Assembly (NCBI GenBank): GCA_002835675.1
Contig: PIZR01000013.1
Coordinates: 8,438 to 72,437, forward strand
Direction: 5' to 3'
Source of the DNA: Bacillus sp. BA3
GTDB taxonomy: Bacteria > Bacillota > Bacilli > Bacillales > DSM-1321
Length of the DNA: 64,000 nt
Below the pieces are notes generated by a model. That model searched no databases and was not told the origin of the DNA. It was given only the letters and a program-made list of their open reading frames with translations. Below, piece by piece: positions 9,319 to 18,481 of this stretch; position 1 is the stretch's first letter, and each line of letters begins with the position of its first letter. The position numbers were made by a program, and so were the translations under genes.

Positions 9319-9350
9319 CTTATGGAACTAACGGGGCAGTTTAGTTCAAG
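9319..9350 (+). repeat. Triple-hairpin repeat, 3' half
   Basis: TTATGGAACTAACGGGGCAGTTTAGTTCAAG; right hairpin with one changed arm base. Lies 38 bases after the stop of the gene at 8660. Confidence 0.7.
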
Positions 9351-9570
9351 AGTGCTGTTTGATCTTTGTTCAACAATTGGGCCATTTAATGGAACAAGAA
9401 TCGTAAATTGAACTGGATATTTATGTTAACATTAGTGTAGAGTTTGTGAAGGATTGTACTTAAACTAAAGTTGCAGTTTAGTGGAATAAGCAGGTTCTTT
9501 GGTTGGCAAAGAAGTAGTTTGTATGAGTGTAGGTATTCAAGTAACAAGGTAGCCAAGGAGACTGAAATGA

Positions 9571-9671
9571 TCAAGAAAAACTTAAATGTTCTAAATGTGG
9601 AAATGAAATCAAAGAAAATGACAATTTTATTGTTGCTTTAACATTACCAAGTAATGAAATAACCCCAAAAT
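9571..9671 (+). pseudogene. Remnant of a zinc-ribbon protein
   Basis: The frame reads DQEKLKCSKCGNEIKEN and continues DNFIVALTLPSNEITPK before a TGA, with a stop just upstream and no start codon. This looks like the front of a small CxxC protein whose second half is gone. The remainder of 9351-9782 shows nothing else. Confidence 0.45.
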
Positions 9672-9782
9672 GACAGTACGGAAGGATACCAAAAATGAAC
9701 GATTAACAGTATTTACACAATATTTTATGTAATAGATGACAAAGTCGAATAATAAAATTTACAGTTAAAGGAAAAAGAGATT

Positions 9783-11264
9783 ATGCGAAAAAAACAATTT
9801 GTAATCGGTAAAATGATCGTAATCGCCATACTAATGCTAATGACAAGTGTTAACGGAGATGTATTTGCAAACGATAATGAGTCTACAAATGGTAATCTGG
9901 ATATTTCTAATATTGATGAGTTTATGACAAATGAGATAGAGAGACTGAACATTCCTGGTGCTTCATTGGCCATCGTAAAGGGAGATCAAGTGGAATACTT
10001 GCAAGGATATGGTGTTTCGAACCCAGATGGGACAGAAATGACATCGCAAACGCCAGTTGTTCTTGGATCGACTACTAAATCGTTCACAGCTCTTGCCATT
10101 ATGCAGTTAGTGGAACAAGGAAAAATCAATCTAGAAGAACCAGTGCAATCCTACATACCTTGGTTTCAAATTGCAGATGAAGAGGCATCTAAAAAAATCA
10201 CCATTCAACATTTACTGAATCATACAAGTGGTCTTTCTACAAATGATGGTCAAGTATCTATATCACAAGGGGATAAAACATTAAAAGAACATATTCAAAG
10301 CTTGGCAAATACAGAATTGACATACCCTGTGAGTGATCAATATCAATACTCGAATTTAAATTATAACATTTTAGGTTTAGTCATCGAGGAAGTTACGAAT
10401 AAATCGTATAAAGAGTATATTAATGAATTCATATTCAAACCGCTTGAAATGAACAATAGTTATGCTGACCCAAAAGATGATATAAACAATACAATTGCGG
10501 CCGGATATCAAACTGTATTTGGATTAAAGATGCCTACAAAGCAATTAATCCATGAAGGAACTGTTTCTTCAGGTTACCTTATTTCCAGTGCGGAAGATAT
10601 GGCAAATTACATGATCGTACAATTGAATCAGGGAGAATTCAAAGGAAAAAGTATTTTATCAGCGAATGCAATGAACACAATGCATCATCCATCAGCACTC
10701 ATGGGGAATGATACCTACTATGCGATGGGGTGGGAAGTGAATAATGAAGGAATCTCCCATAATGGATGGACAGAAAACACATACTCAAAAGTTGTCTTAG
10801 ATGGGGAGTATGGCATCAGCCTGCAGATCAATTCAATGGATTATTTTAATCTTAATGAATATGATGCCATCATAAGTGGGATAAACAAGCTGGTACATAA
10901 TGAAGAACCTTCTATATCTGATAGCAATCCATTTATGAAATATGTAATTATTGATTTGATTTTACTGGCAATAGTTGCTTTAATTGTTTGGTCAGCTTAC
11001 AGAATTTTTAAACCTAAAAATCGTAAAGTAACAACATTCCGTAGGATTCTAAATGGGTTGTCTATATTAGTATTTAACTGGCTGCTGCCGTTGATTATTT
11101 TAATTGGATTCCCTAAATTATTTGGTCCTTTGTCTACGGTAACATTATTTGCTCCAGGAATAGGGCATCTCTTATTTTTAATACCTTTACTCCTTTTAAT
11201 TGTGGGAATCGTTAAATTAGGTAAAGTAACACTAACATTAAAGAAAAATACTTTCGATGCATAA
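9783..11264 (+). CDS. Serine hydrolase of the class C beta-lactamase / PBP4* family, membrane-anchored
   Basis: 493 residues. Signal peptide to about residue 29; beta-lactamase-fold domain with the catalytic SxxK as STTK at 96-99 and the YxN motif as YSN at 189-191; then a C-terminal region (from about 385) with three or four hydrophobic segments that anchor it. The long membrane tail and domain order fit the B. subtilis Pbp-like serine hydrolases that work on cell wall peptides or other esters. It need not confer resistance. Strong purine-rich site before the ATG. Confidence 0.85.
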   Translation: MRKKQFVIGKMIVIAILMLMTSVNGDVFANDNESTNGNLDISNIDEFMTNEIERLNIPGASLAIVKGDQVEYLQGYGVSNPDGTEMTSQTPVVLGSTTKSFTALAIMQLVEQGKINLEEPVQSYIPWFQIADEEASKKITIQHLLNHTSGLSTNDGQVSISQGDKTLKEHIQSLANTELTYPVSDQYQYSNLNYNILGLVIEEVTNKSYKEYINEFIFKPLEMNNSYADPKDDINNTIAAGYQTVFGLKMPTKQLIHEGTVSSGYLISSAEDMANYMIVQLNQGEFKGKSILSANAMNTMHHPSALMGNDTYYAMGWEVNNEGISHNGWTENTYSKVVLDGEYGISLQINSMDYFNLNEYDAIISGINKLVHNEEPSISDSNPFMKYVIIDLILLAIVALIVWSAYRIFKPKNRKVTTFRRILNGLSILVFNWLLPLIILIGFPKLFGPLSTVTLFAPGIGHLLFLIPLLLLIVGIVKLGKVTLTLKKNTFDA

Positions 11265-11410
11265 GCTGAAAAATTGTGATTTTATGAATTCTCTCTCTAT
11301 TAATTGAAAAAGTATGTTATTTTAATTTCATTTCATCATCTTATCCCCATTAATATTTTTCAATAGGAGATCAAGGGCGATACTACTATAAGGGGTGTCG
11401 CCATTTCTTA

Positions 11411-11540
11411 TTGAACTAAAGGGCGCGATTCTTTAATAAGAATCGATTTTCTTAATGAACTAACGGGTGCGTTAGTTCATTAACTTGGGTTGCTTCGGCA
11501 GCCTTATTCTTTATGCAACTATCGGGGCAGGTTAATTCAG
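11411..11540 (+). repeat. Triple-hairpin repeats, two units in tandem
   Basis: First unit: GAACTAAAGGGCGCGATTCTT and its partner AAGAATCG with TTTTCTTAATG. Second unit: AACTAACGGGTGCGTTAGTT (a perfect 7-bp left hairpin), core GGTTGCTTCGGCAGCC, right end AACTATCGGGGCAGGTTAATT. The tandem lies between the + gene ending at 11264 and a minus gene and still reads on the + strand. Confidence 0.85.
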
Positions 11541-11570
11541 TATCGTGGCATAAGGCATATATTAAACGAA

Positions 11571-11603
11571 AAAAAGAGACAGTGTACCACGCTGCCTCTT
11601 TTT
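11571..11603. terminator. Bidirectional terminator between convergent genes
   Basis: AAAAAGAG.CAG pairs with CTG.CTCTTTTT, giving T-runs on both strands. Serves the minus gene at 11611 and any read-through from the left. Confidence 0.8.
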
Positions 11604-11610
11604 GTATTTT

Positions 11611-11922
11611 TCAAATCTCATCTGGTGAAATGATTCTATGTTTTAATTCTGAATTCGAATCTAAAAAACCTATCACAATTTGATTATTTTCCGTACCTGT
11701 TATGTATCTGAAATAATCATCACCAGATATCAACAAATCGGTATCATTCGTCTTTTTTTCCATTTTGGCAAAGACATCTTCTGTGTACTCAAGGTGAAAA
11801 AAATCATCCAATCCTTTGGTTGAGCCACCTACCCAGGTATACAGAAAATCTTTCATTGTGATTTGTTCATTTTCCGATAAATGTTTCTTGAAGCGTAACT
11901 TATCTACTGTTACAGTTTTCAT
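11611..11922 (-). CDS. Hypothetical protein
   Basis: 103 residues, soluble and acidic, no signal or membrane segment. AAGGAG at good spacing supports the ATG. I do not recognise the family; the C-terminal strand pattern (NNQIVIGFLDSNSELKHRII) suggests a small beta-rich domain. Monocistronic. Confidence 0.6.
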   Translation of the reverse strand: MKTVTVDKLRFKKHLSENEQITMKDFLYTWVGGSTKGLDDFFHLEYTEDVFAKMEKKTNDTDLLISGDDYFRYITGTENNQIVIGFLDSNSELKHRIISPDEI

Positions 11923-12016
11923 CTTACATCACTCCTTAACGAATACCAAGTGTATACATTGAGGTCTGGAACATCAATACTAATCCAGTAACAATCTTAT
12001 TACAGTTTAGTTACTA

Positions 12017-12043
12017 AACTAAAGGGGCAGGTTAGTGCAATAA
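12017..12043 (+). repeat. Triple-hairpin repeat, 3' fragment
   Basis: AACTAAAGGGGCAGGTTAGTG; lies upstream of a minus-strand gene, yet in the same + orientation as all other copies. The interval 11923-12446 otherwise holds a weak GCCA/TGGC terminator-like hairpin near 12305 and no gene. Confidence 0.7.
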
Positions 12044-12446
12044 GTCGGGTTGAAAATCCAGCTCTCTTTTAAGTCGCTCTTGAGACATATTATTCAGCTA
12101 AGAAAAGTAAAAAATAAAAATCCATCCCTGAAAAGCTTCAAGGATGGATACAGACAAACACCAAGATCCTTAGGGTGTCTCTTGGATAATTCTTATTATG
12201 GTCTATAGATAGGTAAGTTTTCCAGGTCATTACGTAAAACGAACATAATATATAGAAAAAGAGAATGTGCTTAAACGGGAACAAAAGTCGAAGATCCAGC
12301 TGCCATAATTGGTGGCTTTTTTATTGACTAAGGTGCAGATTTGGTCTTTATATAGAGGGGGGAATCGAGGATTAAATATTTTGCCCCCTTAATACTAAGG
12401 TTCAATTCGAATTAATATAAATGGACTGTGTAATGGACTTAAAAAA

Positions 12447-12599
12447 ATGAAATTTTCTATACACGCTTTGATATATATCTTTTTAGGCTGTATCTATGGT
12501 ATTCATGAAATATTTATAGATGGTACACAAAGGTATTTTTCAAAAATAGTAGGAATGCTATCCAGCATTTATCAACATGGGTATTTGCTTCATGTATAA
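12447..12599 (+). CDS. Possible small membrane protein
   Basis: 50 residues: MKFSIHALIYIFLGCIYGIHE and a mixed C-terminal part. A hydrophobic N-terminus with a Cys gives a weak lipoprotein look. No clear ribosome binding site, so it may be a decayed gene or chance. Confidence 0.3.
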   Translation: MKFSIHALIYIFLGCIYGIHEIFIDGTQRYFSKIVGMLSSIYQHGYLLHV

Positions 12600-12732
12600 C
12601 GTCTTTGAAAGACAAAGCTGGTCGATAATTGCATTCTTATTCAGTATAAATTTTAAGACTATTCGCTTCAAATAAGTAGACGTGTTCCCTACTTAAGACA
12701 ATCAGAAGTTGTTCTCGAAAGGGGGATCTAAT

Positions 12733-12972
12733 TTGAAGAAATTTATTGTTTGTTATACCTTGGATAATGATATTAAACGAGAAAAAATAATAAAAGGGCC
12801 AGATGTAAAGAAGGAAGACGTTCTAAAAGATGTATTAGATAAGATAGTACGAAGTAATTACTTTATTGCGAAAACCGACCAAGGAGAGTATAGGATAAAT
12901 TCTTCCTTAATACGTTATATACAGGTTTTGAATGAAATGCATTGTTTTAAATACCATACTGATCATCAATGA
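12733..12972 (+). CDS. Hypothetical small protein
   Basis: 79 residues from a TTG that follows AAGGGGG by seven bases; the longer frame to 12709 lacks a site. The sequence is soluble with a beta-alpha pattern and ends in a short His-containing tail. No family recognised. It is 77 bases upstream of the PBP gene and could share its transcript. Confidence 0.5.
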   Translation: MKKFIVCYTLDNDIKREKIIKGPDVKKEDVLKDVLDKIVRSNYFIAKTDQGEYRINSSLIRYIQVLNEMHCFKYHTDHQ

Positions 12973-13049
12973 CTAGTGAGTAAATAAAAGGTTATTTGCA
13001 TAGTTTTCTTCAATTTTATTGAGTAACTTGAATATGGGAGAGAAGATTA

Positions 13050-15305
13050 ATGTCAGAAACGTATCGTTCTCGTCAGGAACGAAAACAAGTGGAAAAAACA
13101 AAACAAGATCAAAAAAAAGGTAAAACCCCCCCTAAAAGAAGGTCTTTCTTGAAAAAAGTTTTACTTTGGTGTTTATTATTAGGTGTTGTTTCAATTGGAA
13201 TAGGGGCAGTTACGGTTGCAGCAATGATTAAGGATGCACCTGAAATAGATGCTTCAAAACTAGTCGACCCGCTTTCTACCAAATTATACGATAAAAACGG
13301 GAATTTCATTTACGAATATGGTAAAGAAAAGCGAACAAAAATTAAATATTCTCAAGTTCCAAAAATGTTGGAACATGCTTTCATTGCCACGGAGGATGCA
13401 CATTTTTATGAACACAATGGCATTGATATAAAAGGAACTTCGAGAGCAATCTTCAAGAACCTAAAAGGGGATTTCGGATCTCAAGGCGGAAGTACGATTA
13501 CACAGCAGGTCATTAAAAACTCCTTTTTGTCACCTCAGAAAACAATAAAGCGAAAGGTACAGGAATGGAGCTTGGCCTATCAGCTTGAGCAAAAGTATTC
13601 CAAACATCAAATCTTAATGATGTATTTAAATAAGATCTACCTTGGAGACGGGGCATATGGTGTAGCAGCTGCCGCCAAAAATTACTACGGAATCGATGCC
13701 GATCATCTAAATAAATTAACGCTTCCGGAGGCCGCTATGCTGGCGGGGCTCCCACAGAGTCCAAGTTATTACGATCCCACTGAACCCGAACATGTGAAAG
13801 CTGCAACAAATCGTCGTAATATTGTTTTAGAAGCTATGTATAAACAAGGGTATATTACGAAACAGCAATTGGAGGATGCAAAGAAGGTTCCAGTTACAGC
13901 AGGACTTGTTCCAAAAACGAAACAACAAGGAATGCCGTACGAGGCGTTTTTGGACGCTGTTGTAAAAGAAGTTGAAAGAAAGCTGAAAAATGTAGATATC
14001 AATTCGGATGGATTATCTATTTATACGACGCTAGATCCAAAAGCTCAGACCTTTGCGGACAAAATAATGAACACCGATACGATTATTACTTATCCAAATG
14101 ACAATTTTCAAGGAGCCTTCGTATTTTTAGATACAAAAACAGGAGAAGTTCGAGCTATTGGAAGCGGTCGAAACCAATATAAAGCTTCCTTCCGAGGCAA
14201 CAACTTTGCGGTTGATATTAAACGTCAACCAGGATCTACTTTCAAGCCAGTCTTTGATTATGGTCCGGCTATTGAAAATTCAAAATGGTCTACAGCACAC
14301 CAAATTAATGATCATGAGATAACCTACTCAAATGGTCAATCTATTTCTAACTGGGATCATCAATATCACGGAATGTTGTCTATTAGAACAGCACTTCAAT
14401 GGTCATACAATATTCCAGCACTCCTTACCCTTCAAGAAGTAGGGATGGATAAAGCACAAAACTTTGCAGAAAATCTGGGTATTACTTTTAATAATAATAA
14501 GGTGTACGAATCATATGCGATTGGAAGTAATACGGTTAATCCATTAGAGTTGGCAGGGGCATATAGTGCTTTTGGAAATAACGGTGAATACAATACACCA
14601 CATTTTGTTCGTAAAGTTGTCTATCCTGATGGCAGAGTTGTTAATTTAAATCCAAAGCCAAAACGAGCTATGCATGATTACACAGCTTATTTGGTGACGG
14701 ATATGTTACGGACAGTCGTAAAATCTGGTACAGGAAAAACAGCAAATGTCCTTGGACTAGATGTGGCTGGAAAAACTGGCACAACTAATTTTGACAGTAA
14801 AACCAGAGCACAATATGGATATCCATCCGGTTCGGTAAATGATAGTTGGTTCGCTGGTTATACACCGCAATACACTATGGCGGTTTGGACTGGATATACT
14901 AAAAATGGTCCAGGTAATTATATGGATGGAAATACAACTAAAATCTCGCACCAAATGTTCAAGGTCATGCTGGAAGCATTTGGAACAGACCAAAGTAGCT
15001 TCCAGCAGCCTAGTGATGTATACCAGGTGAATAATGAACTGTTCATTAAAGGTGCAAATCCTGAAGAAGGTCCACCAGTTACAAAAAATAATAAAGATAA
15101 ACCATTTTATATTGGTGGAAATAAAGAGGATAAAAAACATAAACAACAAGAGGAAAATAAATACCAACAAGAGGAAGAGAAGCATAAACAACAAGAGGAA
15201 AAGAAATACCAAAAGGAAGAGAAGCATAAACAACAAGAGGAAAAGAAACACAAACAAAAGGAAGAGAAGCATAAACAACAAGAGGAAAAGAAACACAAAC
15301 AATAA
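13050..15305 (+). CDS. Class A penicillin-binding protein (PBP1A/PonA-type)
   Basis: 751 residues, bifunctional peptidoglycan synthase. Basic cytoplasmic N-terminus, one membrane anchor (about 36-60), glycosyltransferase domain with EDAHFYEHNG (E115 catalytic) and GGSTITQQV (146-154), transpeptidase domain with STFK (S396 nucleophile), SYN (452-454) and KTGTT (575-579). All catalytic motifs are intact. The last 50-60 residues are a Lys/Gln/Glu repeat replacing the C-terminal extension of B. subtilis PonA (914 residues), so this is a shorter paralogue. It acts outside the membrane in cell wall growth. Confidence 0.93.
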   Translation: MSETYRSRQERKQVEKTKQDQKKGKTPPKRRSFLKKVLLWCLLLGVVSIGIGAVTVAAMIKDAPEIDASKLVDPLSTKLYDKNGNFIYEYGKEKRTKIKYSQVPKMLEHAFIATEDAHFYEHNGIDIKGTSRAIFKNLKGDFGSQGGSTITQQVIKNSFLSPQKTIKRKVQEWSLAYQLEQKYSKHQILMMYLNKIYLGDGAYGVAAAAKNYYGIDADHLNKLTLPEAAMLAGLPQSPSYYDPTEPEHVKAATNRRNIVLEAMYKQGYITKQQLEDAKKVPVTAGLVPKTKQQGMPYEAFLDAVVKEVERKLKNVDINSDGLSIYTTLDPKAQTFADKIMNTDTIITYPNDNFQGAFVFLDTKTGEVRAIGSGRNQYKASFRGNNFAVDIKRQPGSTFKPVFDYGPAIENSKWSTAHQINDHEITYSNGQSISNWDHQYHGMLSIRTALQWSYNIPALLTLQEVGMDKAQNFAENLGITFNNNKVYESYAIGSNTVNPLELAGAYSAFGNNGEYNTPHFVRKVVYPDGRVVNLNPKPKRAMHDYTAYLVTDMLRTVVKSGTGKTANVLGLDVAGKTGTTNFDSKTRAQYGYPSGSVNDSWFAGYTPQYTMAVWTGYTKNGPGNYMDGNTTKISHQMFKVMLEAFGTDQSSFQQPSDVYQVNNELFIKGANPEEGPPVTKNNKDKPFYIGGNKEDKKHKQQEENKYQQEEEKHKQQEEKKYQKEEKHKQQEEKKHKQKEEKHKQQEEKKHKQ
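15133..15302 (+). repeat. In-gene tandem repeat coding a KHKQQEEK tail
   Basis: The block GAGAAGCATAAACAACAAGA starts at 15177, 15219 and 15264 (spacings 42 and 45 bases), and shorter variants lie upstream. All unit lengths are multiples of three, so copy changes would lengthen or shorten the charged PBP tail without a frameshift. Confidence 0.85.
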
Positions 15306-15313
15306 AGATTTTT

Positions 15314-15346
15314 AGGATGGGATCGCATTGGTTCCATCCTTTTTTA
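15314..15346 (+). terminator. Intrinsic terminator of the PBP gene
   Basis: GGATGG.GA/TC.CCATCC around GATCGCATTGG-type loop bases, followed by seven T. Confidence 0.8.
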
Positions 15347-15380
15347 TGATACACATAAGAAAATGTGAAGGTTTCTACTT

Positions 15381-15468
15381 AAACTATAGGGTGCGTTAGC
15401 TGAAGATCTGAGCTGTCTTTAAGGCAGCTTTTTCTTATGGAACTAAAGGGGCAGGTTAGTTGAACAAG
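15381..15468 (+). repeat. Triple-hairpin repeat, reference copy
   Basis: Left hairpin AACTATAGGGTGCGTTAGCTG; terminator core AGCTGTCTTTAAGGCAGCTTTTTC; right hairpin AACTAAAGGGGCAGGTTAGTT, then GAACAAG. A best-fit consensus over all copies is left arms CTAAC/GTTAG with loop GGGTGC, a 6-8 bp terminator stem with TTTTTCTTATGG, and right arms AACTAAC/GTTAGTT with loop GGGGCAG. It follows an existing PBP terminator, so it is not needed to end that gene. Confidence 0.9.
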
Positions 15469-15594
15469 TAAAAGGTTTTTGTGGTGGTTATCTCGAAACT
15501 AAATGAGTAGGAAAATCATTTTAACATCAGGGAGGATGGCTGTTGTACTTAATTTAGGGATCCATATTCTAATTAGAATTGAGGAGTGAATAGA

Positions 15595-16077
15595 ATGACC
15601 AACGTAAAAGATATTATTTCTGACCAGTTCTTAGCGAATGCTAATGACCCTAGTTGGTACAAACCATTTTCAGAATCAGTTGAAAATTTGACGGAAGAAC
15701 AGGCTTTATGGAAGCCAAGCAAAGATAGTAACAGTATAGCTGAAATTGTACAACATCTGATTTATTGGAATCAAACTTGGCAAACCAGGTACGAAAAATC
15801 CAACGTAGACGCTGTATCTTCAATCGGAGATAATAATCGGAGCTTTTTAAGTACTGAATATATGTGCTTTAACGATTTGAAAAAAATCTTATTAGAAGTC
15901 CTTTTAAAGTGGGAAGGGTTATTAACTAATGAAAAAATAGAAAGTGATGTTATAGGTTTTCCTGAAAAAGTTAAGTGGTGGCAAATTCTTGGAAATGCAA
16001 CTACCCATAATGCATATCATATCGGTCAAATTATTTATATAAGGAAACTGCAAAACAGTTGGAAGGCGAATGCATGA
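15595..16077 (+). CDS. DinB family protein
   Basis: 160 residues, four-helix DinB fold. The metal-binding His residues fit VQHLIYWNQTW near residue 51 and HNAYHIGQIIYIRKL near the end. The family includes thiol transferases and many proteins of unknown role. GAGGAG precedes ATG 15595 better than the GTG at 15586. Ends before a repeat-derived terminator. Confidence 0.85.
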   Translation: MTNVKDIISDQFLANANDPSWYKPFSESVENLTEEQALWKPSKDSNSIAEIVQHLIYWNQTWQTRYEKSNVDAVSSIGDNNRSFLSTEYMCFNDLKKILLEVLLKWEGLLTNEKIESDVIGFPEKVKWWQILGNATTHNAYHIGQIIYIRKLQNSWKANA

Positions 16078-16117
16078 GAAGTTGACTTAGCTGCTAATTG
16101 GAACTTTTCGCTAGAAT

Positions 16118-16165
16118 GGATTGCTGCGGCAATCCTTTTTTCTTCATCAACTAAAGGGGCAGCAT
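16118..16165 (+). repeat. Triple-hairpin repeat, left hairpin lost
   Basis: Core GGATTGCTGCGGCAATCC with TTTTTTCTTCATC, then AACTAAAGGGGCAGCATT with a broken right arm. Probable terminator of the DinB gene. Confidence 0.75.
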
Positions 16166-16228
16166 TCCTGTAATGAACGAATCGGTTTATTTATGCAAAG
16201 CCAACTAAGTTTGTGAATAAGTACACTT

Positions 16229-16316
16229 AAACTAACGGGTGCGTTAGCTGAAGTTCGGAACTGTCTTTAAGGCAGTTTTTTCTTTATGCAACTAAAGGGC
16301 AGGTTAGTTCAATAAG
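16229..16316 (+). repeat. Triple-hairpin repeat, complete copy
   Basis: AACTAACGGGTGCGTTAGCTG, core GAACTGTCTTTAAGGCAGTTTTTTC (the outer G-C pairs of the usual stem have become A-T pairs), and AACTAAAGGGCAGGTTAGTTC. Only about 65 bases separate it from the preceding copy. Confidence 0.9.
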
Positions 16317-16362
16317 AAGGGCTATTATAAGACCTAACCAAACCTATTTTAAGGAGGCAAAC

Positions 16363-16686
16363 ATGAGCTTGGATCATGAGTTTTATCTTATTTCTAAGAC
16401 AACTGATATAAAGGATTTTTGGATGTACAGAGAAAGAAATAGCAGTGTAATCGATAGTATTGTTATACATGATGATTTGATTCAATATATTATGGACTCA
16501 TTGGAATGGATTCCAAGTAAAAACCCATCATTGCAAGGAACTCCAAGTGGCAGGGGTATTAACTATCATGGAGAAACCCTTTTTGATAATCACTCTTCTG
16601 AAACTTTAATAAGTATTTTTTCGTCATGGAAGAGTCTTATTAAAAATGCACCTGATAAATTTGAACTCACTGGAAAATTCGTTTAG
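16363..16686 (+). CDS. Hypothetical protein
   Basis: 107 residues, soluble; AAGGAGG gives firm support for the ATG. A SLQGTPSGRGINYHGETLF segment in the middle is distinctive but I do not recognise it. Isolated short cytoplasmic proteins like this are often immunity or antitoxin proteins; that is speculation. Confidence 0.6.
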   Translation: MSLDHEFYLISKTTDIKDFWMYRERNSSVIDSIVIHDDLIQYIMDSLEWIPSKNPSLQGTPSGRGINYHGETLFDNHSSETLISIFSSWKSLIKNAPDKFELTGKFV

Positions 16687-16844
16687 GGCGAAGCTGACAA
16701 TCAGGAGGGGGACTATAAAAAATCAGTCTTCAACCGGGATGAAGTAATTACAAAATTAGAAAAATGATTTTAATGTCAGAAGCTTTAGCTAAAGGTGAAT
16801 TTTATTTGTACCATTGTGGAATATGATGGTATAAAAAAACTATT

Positions 16845-16930
16845 CAACTAATAGGTGCTTTACTGTAATGCAGAGGTTGCTACCGCAGCCTTTTTCTAAT
16901 GGAACTAACGGGGCATGATAGTTGAACAAG
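16845..16930 (+). repeat. Triple-hairpin repeat, complete copy with GGTTGC core
   Basis: AACTAATAGGTGCTTTACTG, core GGTTGCTACCGCAGCC with TTTTTC, and AACTAACGGGGCATGATAGTT. The interval 16687-16844 holds nothing else obvious. Confidence 0.85.
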
Positions 16931-17000
16931 CAAATCAATGTCTATGCTACAATTATTACAAGCGTAGCCATTAATATAAGTTGATGTTTGGGAGTTCACT

Positions 17001-17759
17001 ATGGGAAAAATAAAAATAGCTTTATTACACCTATTGCCTATCGCTGGTGATGTGGAGTATAACCAAAAACTAATTGAACAAGCCATTCATATAGCATCAA
17101 ATAATAATGCCGAATGGATTATAACACCCGAACTATGTGTTAGCGGACTTCAATTCAATCATAAGATTGGGACTGGATGGATTAACCGGCAACCTGATGC
17201 TTGGATGGGTAATTTGAGCCGTAAACTAAAGAGTTTGAAAAGCACTGTATTTTTGGGTTGCCCTGAAAAAGGCAGTAACGGAGAATTGTATAATTCTGTG
17301 TTTGTCATAGATAAACAAGGTCATTTATTAGGCAAACAGAGAAAAATAAGTGTTATTGATGATTGGTCAGCATCAGGGGATGTATTAGAGCCAATAAAAA
17401 CAGACAAAGTTGAGGTTGGTATTATGATTTGTGCAGACGCCTATCCCAAAGATATTGCTTACAGCTTAGTTGAAAAAGGAGCAGAAATATTAATTGCACC
17501 GTCTTCCTGGGGTCCCGGATTACACGGTCCAGAGGGAGAATGGGAACAAAGGTCATTAGAAACAGGACTGCCCGTATTTGTCTGTAATCGTACTGGAGAA
17601 GACGAAACTGTCCGTTTTTGGGATGCAGAAAGCATGATCATAAAAAATGGAGTACGCCTTTTGACACATAAATCAAAACAATCAGCCATCCTTACTTTTG
17701 AATGGGATTTACAAAGCATGGAATTAATATCCCCTCATTTCGATATCGATTACATATAA
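17001..17759 (+). CDS. Carbon-nitrogen hydrolase (nitrilase superfamily amidase)
   Basis: 252 residues with the Glu-Lys-Cys triad: TPELCVSG (E44), GKQRKISV (K115 likely) and MICADAYPK (C144). Hydrolyses C-N bonds of an amide or nitrile; the substrate cannot be told. The strand-helix order and length fit stand-alone family members. GGGAG precedes the ATG. Flanked on both sides by repeats, i.e. its own transcription unit. Confidence 0.87.
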   Translation: MGKIKIALLHLLPIAGDVEYNQKLIEQAIHIASNNNAEWIITPELCVSGLQFNHKIGTGWINRQPDAWMGNLSRKLKSLKSTVFLGCPEKGSNGELYNSVFVIDKQGHLLGKQRKISVIDDWSASGDVLEPIKTDKVEVGIMICADAYPKDIAYSLVEKGAEILIAPSSWGPGLHGPEGEWEQRSLETGLPVFVCNRTGEDETVRFWDAESMIIKNGVRLLTHKSKQSAILTFEWDLQSMELISPHFDIDYI

Positions 17760-17790
17760 TGAGTACATACTAATATACTACACTCTTGTT

Positions 17791-17872
17791 GAATTAAAGG
17801 GTGCTTAGCTAAAGATCGAAGCTGCCTTTAAGGCAGCTTTTCTTTATGTAATTATAGGGGCAATTTTTATTG
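17791..17872 (+). repeat. Triple-hairpin repeat, right arm decayed
   Basis: AATTAAAGGGTGCTTAGCTAA, core GAAGCTGCCTTTAAGGCAGC with TTTTC, then AATTATAGGGGCAATTTTT. Here the core stem is GCTGCC/GGCAGC, a full Watson-Crick version of the common GCTGTC/GGCAGC. Confidence 0.8.
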
Positions 17873-18052
17873 CCGATATTATCTTCAGAATAAAGTACAG
17901 GCTACTGGAATCAATCTAATCACCTCCTTATTTGCATGAGGGCAATTGATAAAATTCGATATAATATTATGGATTTTATATCTTTTGAATAGTTTCACAT
18001 GTATCCAGATAAATAGCATGAGAAATTTGAGTGAAACAAATGAGGGGCTTAA

Positions 18053-18199
18053 ATGAACCAAGCTAGTGTTAATAACTACGGAAAAAAAACTTTAGGACTA
18101 TGATTGTCCAATATTCATATTGTACAAATTACGAGCTTACCAGAATATTTCAGTAAGATGCTTTTACTGACGGAACGATTATATAATCTAGATGGATAA
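18053..18199 (+). pseudogene. Small reading frame interrupted by TGA
   Basis: From an ATG with GAGGGG six bases upstream, the frame reads MNQASVNNYGKKTLGL, TGA, then LSNIHIVQITSLPEYFSK and on to a TAA at 18197 in the same frame. It looks like a short protein broken by one nonsense change. No family recognised. The rest of 17873-18206 shows nothing else. Confidence 0.35.
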
Positions 18200-18206
18200 A
18201 AACTGA

Positions 18207-18273
18207 TTGACATTGATAATCATTATCATTATTATATAAAGTAATATTTGATATTGATAATCATTTTCAATTA
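18207..18273 (+). promoter_or_regulatory. Fur-controlled promoter with two Fur boxes
   Basis: TTGACA (18207-18212) and TATTAT (18230-18235) are spaced by 17 bases. The spacer contains TGATAATCATTATCA (18214-18228), a perfect 7-1-7 Fur box, and a second near-match TGATAATCATTTTCA lies at about 18256-18270. Iron-bound Fur would cover the promoter, so the genes downstream should be on when iron is scarce. The leader to the first gene is about 240 bases. Confidence 0.85.
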
Positions 18274-18481
18274 ATACTCTTGCAAATTCCTATTCCCTGT
18301 CAATAAATATTAAAAGGCGTCAACATATTGAATAAACAGTTTTGGATCAGGAAGAAAAATGAAAATAGTTCAACCTTAAAAGAATAGAAAGGTAAGTCTG
18401 ACAAAAAACAGTCAACTGACTAAGTTAGCGATAACAAATAAAATTCAATAAATATTGAATATGGGTGGAGGAGGAACATCT

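Noticed and set aside
14757-15354. Leu/Phe-rich minus-strand frames opposite the PBP tail
   Set aside because: They are the antisense of the KHKQQEEK repeat, not genes.
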